64,000 nt of DNA. Source: Cryptomeria japonica (taxonomy: Eukaryota > Streptophyta > Pinopsida > Cupressales > Cupressaceae). How positions within the stretch are numbered: the first letter of the stretch is position 1; each line of letters begins with the position of its first letter. The notes under the pieces are model-generated. The model ran no database searches. It was not told the origin of the DNA and saw only the letters and a list, made by a program, of their open reading frames with translations. Shown piece after piece: positions 57,040 through 64,000 of this stretch. The stretch is taken from positions 41,187,791-41,251,790 of the forward strand of contig NC_081412.1 in assembly GCF_030272615.1 (NCBI RefSeq), written 5' to 3'. The position numbers and the translations under genes were made by a program.

Positions 57040-57264
57040 GTTTAAGACCTCCTAACCATTTAAATGCAGAAAATGGCTCTTTCTTGTGACTAAAAAAATT
57101 GATTGAAAAATATACACAGTTTAAATCAAAAATTTGTATTGTTCTATTAAATTTGTATTGTTCTATTCTATGAATTGCAAAAGTCTTATACCAACTAATA
57201 TTGACAAACCCTAAAAAATTTAAACACAGACCCCACTCTCTCTAATTTGTGAATGACTCTCAGC

Positions 57265-57480
57265 TATGCTCACTGTCATTCAACATCATAGCTTCAGTAG
57301 ATCCATAGCCTTCCAACTCTTAAGAAAAATCGATTGAAAAACATACACAATTTAAATCAAAAACTTTTATTATTCTATTCGCGAAAAAATCATATCAACT
57401 AATGAACCCCCAAAAAGAGTTAGGACACAGACCCCTCTCTGTAATTTGTGAATTACTCTCAGGTATGAATCTCTAATAAG
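57265..57480 (-). pseudogene. Decayed duplicate of the ATL 5' end
   Basis: Reading the minus strand, 57265-57320 contains EGYGSTEAMMLNDSEHS then a stop, which aligns with residues SSYASPAAMGSNESEQ of the intact gene. The leader beyond it (57320-57470) aligns with the leader of the intact copy (57088-57262), sharing TTAAATCAAAAA, ACACAGACCCC and TAATTTGTGAAT. The duplicated piece covers the N-terminal codons and 5' leader only. A TATTTAAATC box (57496-57505) could be the original promoter. Confidence 0.75.
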
Positions 57481-60400
57481 CTTAGCTGAGCCAGAGATTT
57501 AAATAGTAATAAATGTCTACCCGAATTTACCAAATGGTAGAGATGAAACAATGATTAGTAGAGCCTAGGACGGTGTCAAAAAGATTTTGACCATCTGGGA
57601 GGCCTGAAATCCACAGACAAATGCGTAGACCAGGAATAAAGCTGAGATATTAAAAATCTGGCGTGTAAGTCACTTAAAATATTAGTCTACTTTGACCTAA
57701 AGTAAACCTGTAGTGTGAGCCTTGTTGAGTAAATGATTCTTCGACTTTGTGTGAGAAAGAAATGGACCCACTAAAGGCGAGATGGAATTATTATTTGCTC
57801 AGCATCTTTCTACTATGGATGGATGGAATTTCGTTCATCGTTATCTTTCACATGGGCCTCAGCTTTTGTTATTGTCTTTAAGCTTTAACAGATGCCTGCC
57901 TTATTCGGTCAACTTTTAAGTGCTTTAGTTGGCGCCATGGTCCCCGTTCTTTTAAGTGGTGAATCCAGGTAGTGCTTGAAACAGGCATAATAGTTGATCG
58001 ACTCGTTTACGTATGCTCCATTTTCAATATGATTTTTAAAAGCGCGACTCTGCTTTTCCCTTGGATGATGTAGGATGATGTTTTAGGGTTTCATCGGTGA
58101 GAAAGCGGTTCTATGGAGGGGGCCTCATGATCTAAATGGAGAGTTATGTTGGGGTTTTTGTGGAGGGGGCTTTCTAAAATATAGAGGTGGAGGATATTTA
58201 AAGTTAGTGGTTTCATAAATTTTGTAGCTTAAAAGTTTCAGTTTTTAAATTTAAGGATGTGGGGTCTCATGAATATTGTATTGCAGATCAGCTTAAGTTT
58301 AAGCTCTTAAATTTAAGCAGGTGGTGAAAAAATTTAGTTTTCCCTCTAAATTTTAGATGATTGAAAAGTGGCATAAAATATTCCTAAGCTAGTGGGTAAT
58401 TTCTAGCCCACCCCATTTTCATGCTTAAATTTGCAAACCTAAAAAGTAAATGCTCCTATTTGTAAGGAAAAGATTTCAAATAATCTGTAGCAAAAAAAAA
58501 ATTCTGCATGGGACCACCTCTTCCTTAAAAATAGAAGTTTAAGCCCCTACGGACCCGCCTTAAAGAAGAAAATACACTCATAAATATAAATTGGAATTTT
58601 GTAGTAGGTGCTTACATCATAGCCTTGCCAATCAACCAAGTGGCTTTCTAATAATTGGAATTTCATAGTGGCCTCATTTTGTATTAGAGGATAATTTAGA
58701 ATTTTAGTAATATAAATGATCTCATGTAAATTTTAAATTAAGTATAGAGGATACTTTGGAATTGCTATATCTTGTAGAAAAAGAGTAGATCAAAGTTTTG
58801 CAGTCATTTATTTACGTGACTACACATGTTTCTTTCTTCATTCTTTTTTCATTTTTTGTGTTCAGTGTCAAATTTTATCTCTAAAATTTACTTTATTAAT
58901 GTAAATAAACATACATTTCTATCATAAATAAACAAACAAAAAATTCATGAATCCATTAGCTCTAAATAAACCATTTAAAAATTTATATAATGTTTGCTAA
59001 ACAAAATAAGCTAAACAATCATATGGAACCTTGCTCTTATCTTGGAAAATAGAAGTCCCTATATTAAAGCTCTTTATATTTCAACATTTTCTTGTGAAGA
59101 ATGTACTTACCCTTCCTTTATTCAATAAAAAATTTAATGGTCTATGTCACCTTAATTGAAATTTTTTTTTAAAAATGCTCATGGGGTGGCAAATTTAACC
59201 TGTTTTTTATTGCATGTCATCATTAGAAGGAATCTAGTAAATTTTTTAGAATCTCAATGGAATTTATTAGAGTTGATGGTAATAAATTTAGGAGATTGAC
59301 ACCTTAAAACAAATTATTACTTTTTAAGCTTTATCTATTGCTATAAAATTCATGGCATCACTTAATTGTAAAATTGTCTTAAGTTTCCTTAGCAACACCA
59401 CCTTTAAGAGTTTAGATAACTACTCTCCAAGGAACCAATGTGTTATTGTCCCTAGTCAATTTATTATACTTTTAGAATTTCTTCAAATTTCCAACATCTA
59501 TTGTTTGCCTTCAATCGATCTTCTATTTTCAAAACTTGTTAATTTAAATGATAGACCATTTAGGATGACATTTTATTCTATATGTATATATATACATATA
59601 TTATGCAATATACTTATATTTTTTGTAAATATATGCTTATACGTGTGTACATATATATGTATGCATATACACACATATTCATTTATTTTACAAAAAAGAC
59701 CTAGTTAGGCACACAAGAGCCACAAAAATTTCACTATCCAAATTCAGATAACAAAAAAGTTCACCAGAGCTAACCATGCTCAGGTTCAACTTAAGAAATC
59801 AAAATTCCATACATGATTGATGTGTTTATCCCTATTAAGCATTATTTTTACAAAGAAAGGAATATTTTCATCCTACTACAAATGCATTGATATCATACCA
59901 TCCTACTAACCTACTATATACATAGCATATACCAAATGAAACAAAACATGAGAAAACTAACAAAAAGCTATTATTGCCCCAAATAGAAGCTATCTACTAC
60001 TCACCTTAGTCTTGACATAGCAACTAGCCTCTTAAACTTCCATAATCAAAAGATCCACATGCCAAATTACTACAATCTTCTTCAAGCCTAACAGACATTT
60101 CCTTGATTGTTTAGAATCATGTGTAGATACTCAACCATGCTTCAATATTTTTTAAGTATTAATAGATATTTCATTGATTATTTAAAATAATGTGTAGATT
60201 CCCAACCATAGAGCATAAGGAACTATCCATTTGATCCCCAAAATGTTCAAAATACTCACACAATATGTATATCCCACTGTCAAAGATAATATTATCATAA
60301 AAATGATCATTAAGATAGGTAATAAATGTTTCTCCTTGCAATTGATTTCTTAGCATAAATCATCATCCACATAACTTTTGTAATGTTAACACTTTAATTA

Positions 60401-61341
60401 CAAACTATTTATTTCACAAGTCTCTATAATTTTAACATCAAAATTCAAAATATTGGATTAACCAATTTTCTAGATATATAATCGATAAACCTCTCTGAAA
60501 CTTTATCATATCCCAATCTACCCTAGTTTTAACTTCTTCCCTAATATTATTGTTATTGCTTGTACCCCTAGAAACCATTTCATTTAACCCTAACGCCATC
60601 ACAACTAACAAAAGGAAAGTATGAAGGAATGAATTTGGAAATTACCAATCCTTAATCTATCTATTAAGAAACAATGGAGGTTCTTTAAAAAAAAAAATTG
60701 TATAACCCATATGTGTCAGCCCAAATAAAGTATGTAATTATCTAACTTCTTATCCTAACCTTTAATTTTAATAAATATTGAAACATCATATTAATCCTCC
60801 TTTGCTCAATCCTAGTGTAGCTAAAAATATAGGAATCCACATATACATCACCTCATATTCCCTTAACATGTAGTTCAGTCTTATGTCCATTCCTTATACA
60901 CCCAATACATCTCCCAAGAATAGCCTCAACCAACCCTTCTTTTTCCCAAAGAGAGATTCCCTTGTTAGTAAACCAATTAATACCAAATTATTTTTCCTTT
61001 TGAAATGTAGGAAAAGTGATCCAAGGCTAACACATCCATTAACCTAAGATCAATTAATTTAGTGTAAAAAATTAGTGAGGGATGAATGGGCTTGACTACT
61101 ATCACAAGGAATATCGAAGTTGTCCTAGATTTACCCTCTCAAAATGTTAGTTGTAATGTTATTGGAATTTGATTGTGTGATGTAGTCAAGGATGGAGGGT
61201 TTGGAATGGACTATCCAACCTTGCAACAAAATTCAACACCACTTAACACTAGAAAGGAACATGTAATTTGATTGATTATAACAGAGTTCATACATGTCGA
61301 TAGGCCTCCCATATGATAATTACACTAGGCCCCATTGACAT
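57481..61341. other. AT-rich intergenic DNA, no gene recognised
   Basis: The longest stretch without a named feature. It includes inverted AAGCTTAAGTTTAAGC-type text at about 58285-58320 and an AT palindrome TATGTATATATATACATA at 59581-59598. A 118-codon open frame at 59352-59708 has no domain and biased hydrophobic composition, and is probably fortuitous. Confidence 0.6.
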
Positions 61342-61604
61342 TGTTGAACACTTTCAGATGTTGAGAGGGGGGCATGAATTAGTATATATTAAAACTTAAA
61401 CCATTTAACTAATCAATTATCATCCATTCCATTTACCACATGTGCAGAAGTAAAGAACTGAAAAACACAATAGCAGTCACACATGAACATCAAGATTTTA
61501 CGTGAAAAACCCAATGAGGGAAAAACCATAGTGAGAACTATCCCACCATATGAAAAAAAAGGTTACAATGTTTTAGGCTCAAGGCCACGGATCCCACTAC
61601 CCCT

Positions 61605-63789
61605 GGGCGATCCCATAATATTGGGTTACACTTTTTAGCCAAACTTGACACTAAAATCAACATTTTGCACCAGATCTTAACTTTCTAACATTTGTAGAAG
61701 TTAAACCATTAAGAAATTGAAGATGAAGTAAACTACTGCTTTGTGAAATTTTTCATATAGATTCTAAATATATATTTTTAAAACAATTAGAAATGAATTG
61801 TCCATATTGTTATGTAACTTTTAATAACTTTTAATAAATTTTTATAAATGGGCATTTTTCAAAAGTGACTTCTATTCTATAGCGCATAACATTTTTTATA
61901 TCGAGAAGGAAATTCTAATTTTAAAAATAATATTTGGCATACCAATATCAAGTGGATGGATATTCTTTCATAAATTTTTGTTACATATACTTTTTTAAGT
62001 TAATTTTTTAATTCAAAGTAACTATAATTTGGACAGAGGTGTATTCCATAATGCATAACTTTTTTTGTATTCATTTGAACTAACTTCTTCTTTTTGTGTT
62101 GAAATAAGGATATCAATACCTAGGAAAAAGATAATTTTAAAAAATATTCCATATTTTTATTTTTCCACATGTGTGAAATGTAATCCTTAATATTCAACGA
62201 AAATACTATATTCATAAAAAATAAAGCATAAATATGTTAATAAAATTAAATATATTAACAATTATACTATTTGGAAAGCTTATAATAAGGACTACATCCT
62301 TAAAAAAGAAACTTCTAAATGAATTCATTTGACCCCCCAAAAGCTAATGTAAAGGTAGTTTTTTTATCAGCATTTTGATAGGTGCAAAGGAGGCTCTATT
62401 ACAAGCGTGATTTAATAGTAGGGTAAGTGCAAGGTAATGGGTCACAAATTGGCGGAAGTCTATGCGTTGGAAAACACGCTCTTAGAAATGGGGACCCATT
62501 TTCAAAAAATGGGAGCTCGTTTTTGCTTCGAGCCCCCGAGGCGAAACTAAATAGGCCCCCATTTTGTTCTCAAACGGGGGCCCACTTGAAAATGAAACGA
62601 GGTCCCATTTTTTAAAAAATGGGCCCCCGTTTTTAAATCCGATTTTACCCATTTTTTTGGGGCGCATTTTGTCATTTTTGGACAATAATGATAATTTTAG
62701 GAATGGGTCGTTATTTATATAACAGGGGCCCATTCTGTGGAAGTTGATTCCACAACCCAGCACTTGCCTTGGGATTAGGTCTAGGATAGGCCTGCGATGG
62801 CCACACTTGAGACATGGACCTGCAAATTCAAATCTCCATGAACGAAAGTACAAATATGAACTTTTGAAATAGTTTACGTGCCTCTAATTAGAGAATTTTT
62901 ATATGAAATTAAAACCCATTTCAGATTATACTGTCTAGATTCTAAATATGTAAAAAAAATTATAAATTGATTATTTTAACTACTTTTCATTTAATTTATA
63001 CTAAATTGGGTCCATAAACTTGAAATATTAACTAATTTTGTTAATTTAATAACTTTTTTATTTTAATGAATTTTGAAAAAAAAATTATGTCATCAATCTA
63101 CACAAAATTATTTTCTGTTAAAAAAAAATAAAAAAATAAAAAATGTAAGTTTACATCAAATTAAGTGGGTCGTACACGTCAAATTTTTAAAAAGATAATT
63201 ACAGTCATTAAAAAATTAATTAAAAAAAAATTTAAAAATCAATACAAAAAGTTAGGCTCATCAATATTCAGTGTGTTACAAATCATTTCCCAAAACAGTT
63301 TGAGAAAATAATTTTAATTGTGTCAAAAAGTGTGGGTCGTGCAAATGTATGGTATGGTCCTGAAACAACCATTTTTAAAACATAGTTTTTAGAACTCCAT
63401 TCAAAAAGTTATTTTTTATTATGTGGGTATTAAAATAAATTACATATTTGGAAAGCAGACTCGGAGGGCTATCTTTTATATTCCTGACTTTTTCTAAGAT
63501 TCAATCTCCAAGTGTTTCAAAATTTAAGCTCAAATGAGATAAAACTTGAAAATCAGGGAAAACACTTCCACTTTTTGGCCAAAAAGTGGACTCATCTTCT
63601 TGCACTGGCCCAATAGAAAGGTTCTATCCAAGGGATTTTGATCGAAGAGGATTTGATATAACTATCTTCAATTAATTACTTCAAATGGGACCTCTCAAGG
63701 TTTAAATCATTATAGTTTCTAAAAAATGTATGATTTCAACAAAATTTTGGATGTACCAAAAATTGTAACCCAGTATTGTAGGATCACCC
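61605..63789. mobile_element. Element H: non-autonomous TIR element (2.2 kb)
   Basis: The first and last 34 bases are inverted repeats matching at 28 of 34 positions by my count: left GGGCGATCCCATAATATTGG, right (complement) GGGTGATCCTACAATACTGG. CCT flanks both ends (61602-61604 and 63790-63792), a candidate 3-bp TSD. Removing it joins two parts of one LTR. There is no transposase frame. A 3-bp duplication would suit CACTA or PIF/Harbinger, but the superfamily is not settled. Confidence 0.7.
62427..62853. other. GC-rich hairpin cluster inside H
   Basis: It contrasts with the AT-rich surroundings. CCCATTTTTTAAAAAATGGG (62604-62623) is a perfect 20-base palindrome; CCCATTTTCAAAAAATGGG (62495-62513) is a near copy. 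GGCCCCCATTTTG pairs with CAAACGGGGGCC around 62554-62583. Open frames on both strands look like by-products of the palindromes, not genes. Confidence 0.7.
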
Positions 63790-64000
63790 CCTATGTGGAC
63801 TTGCAAGACTAGGGTGCACAACCTTAGGGAAAGATGCAAAAAGTAATTGCAGAGCCAGAAGATCACTTCTTCGGGATAAGATACATTATATTTGAAAAAT
63901 AAACATCAATATGGTTGAACCGCAAACAACCACATACACTAATATGCTAATTATAGTTCATTGTTAAAACAAATCTGAACCTACCTTCATTACTACTCTA

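Larger units (their letters stand above)
61342..64000 (-). repeat. Element G2: LTR fragment (minus strand), interrupted by H and cut by the window end
   Basis: On the plus strand it starts TGTTGAACACTTTCAG followed by GAGGGGGGCATGAATTAGT, the reverse of the copia LTR-end pattern. After the inserted TIR element, 63790-63880 continues with GGTGCACAACCTTAG and ATCACTTCTTC, which align with G1 at about 44560-44620. It is therefore a relative of G1. Whether it is a solo LTR cannot be told from this window. Confidence 0.65.

Noticed and set aside
59352-59708. 118-codon ORF
   Set aside because: Biased hydrophobic composition from AT-rich repeats (Tyr, Ile, His, Cys), with no domain and no supporting context.
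62427-62853. ORFs on both strands of the GC-rich block in H
   Set aside because: Overlapping frames mirror each other because of palindromes; repeated KNGGPFFKK-type text is hairpin-derived.

Overview
This window looks like a gene-poor, repeat-dense stretch of a large seed-plant nuclear genome. A gymnosperm such as a conifer is my best guess, from the heavily decayed nested LTR retrotransposons, the Sirevirus-like and Tat-like families and the single intact gene in 64 kb. That assignment is inference. No bacterial, organellar, tRNA, rRNA or CRISPR feature was found.

Left half (1-39390): a deep transposon nest. A LINE fragment (38753-39390, minus strand) appears to carry a solo copia-type LTR, E (6480-8542 plus 38738-38752, minus). 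Into E went two elements. D (1-6479, plus) is a Sirevirus-like copia element with a primer-binding site, a zinc-knuckle ORF, a long unidentified ORF and a 3' LTR, but no pol. A (8543-38732, minus) is a Tat-like Ty3/gypsy element with target-site duplication (TSD) CTTTG. B (11741-28953), a large-LTR non-autonomous element with TSD ATACT, sits inside the integrase gene of A. C (16373-24645), a complete but dead copia element with TSD AGATG, sits inside the ORF of B. All three of these TSDs are perfect, so insertion order and boundaries are well fixed.

Middle (39391-49692): about 2.6 kb of anonymous DNA with a diverged duplicated segment and a 58-bp triplicate, then a full-length L1-type LINE (about 42036-49678, minus) between copies of a 14-bp TSD. 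The LINE has ORF1 (DUF4283-like), endonuclease, reverse transcriptase and terminal zinc-finger regions. It is interrupted by a probable solo LTR (44291-45471) and a 373-bp TRIM element (48969-49341), and carries a 119-bp tandem repeat.

Right part (49693-64000): AT-rich DNA with a tRNA-derived SINE (51481-51760, 13-bp TSD), a TG microsatellite, a small copia derivative F (52810-55792) retaining only gag and protease remnants, and one intact single-exon gene for a membrane-anchored RING-H2 (ATL-type) ubiquitin ligase (56506-57039, minus). A decayed duplicate of that gene's 5' end lies just upstream of it. The window closes with an LTR fragment (from 61342) holding a 2.2-kb element with terminal inverted repeats (61605-63789).

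The transposon ORFs do not work together now; all carry stops, frameshifts or catalytic changes. The ATL gene is the only locus likely to make a functional protein. The best candidates for something undescribed are the pol-less element D with its accessory ORF, the large-LTR element B with an unrecognised ORF, and the G-patch region in A.
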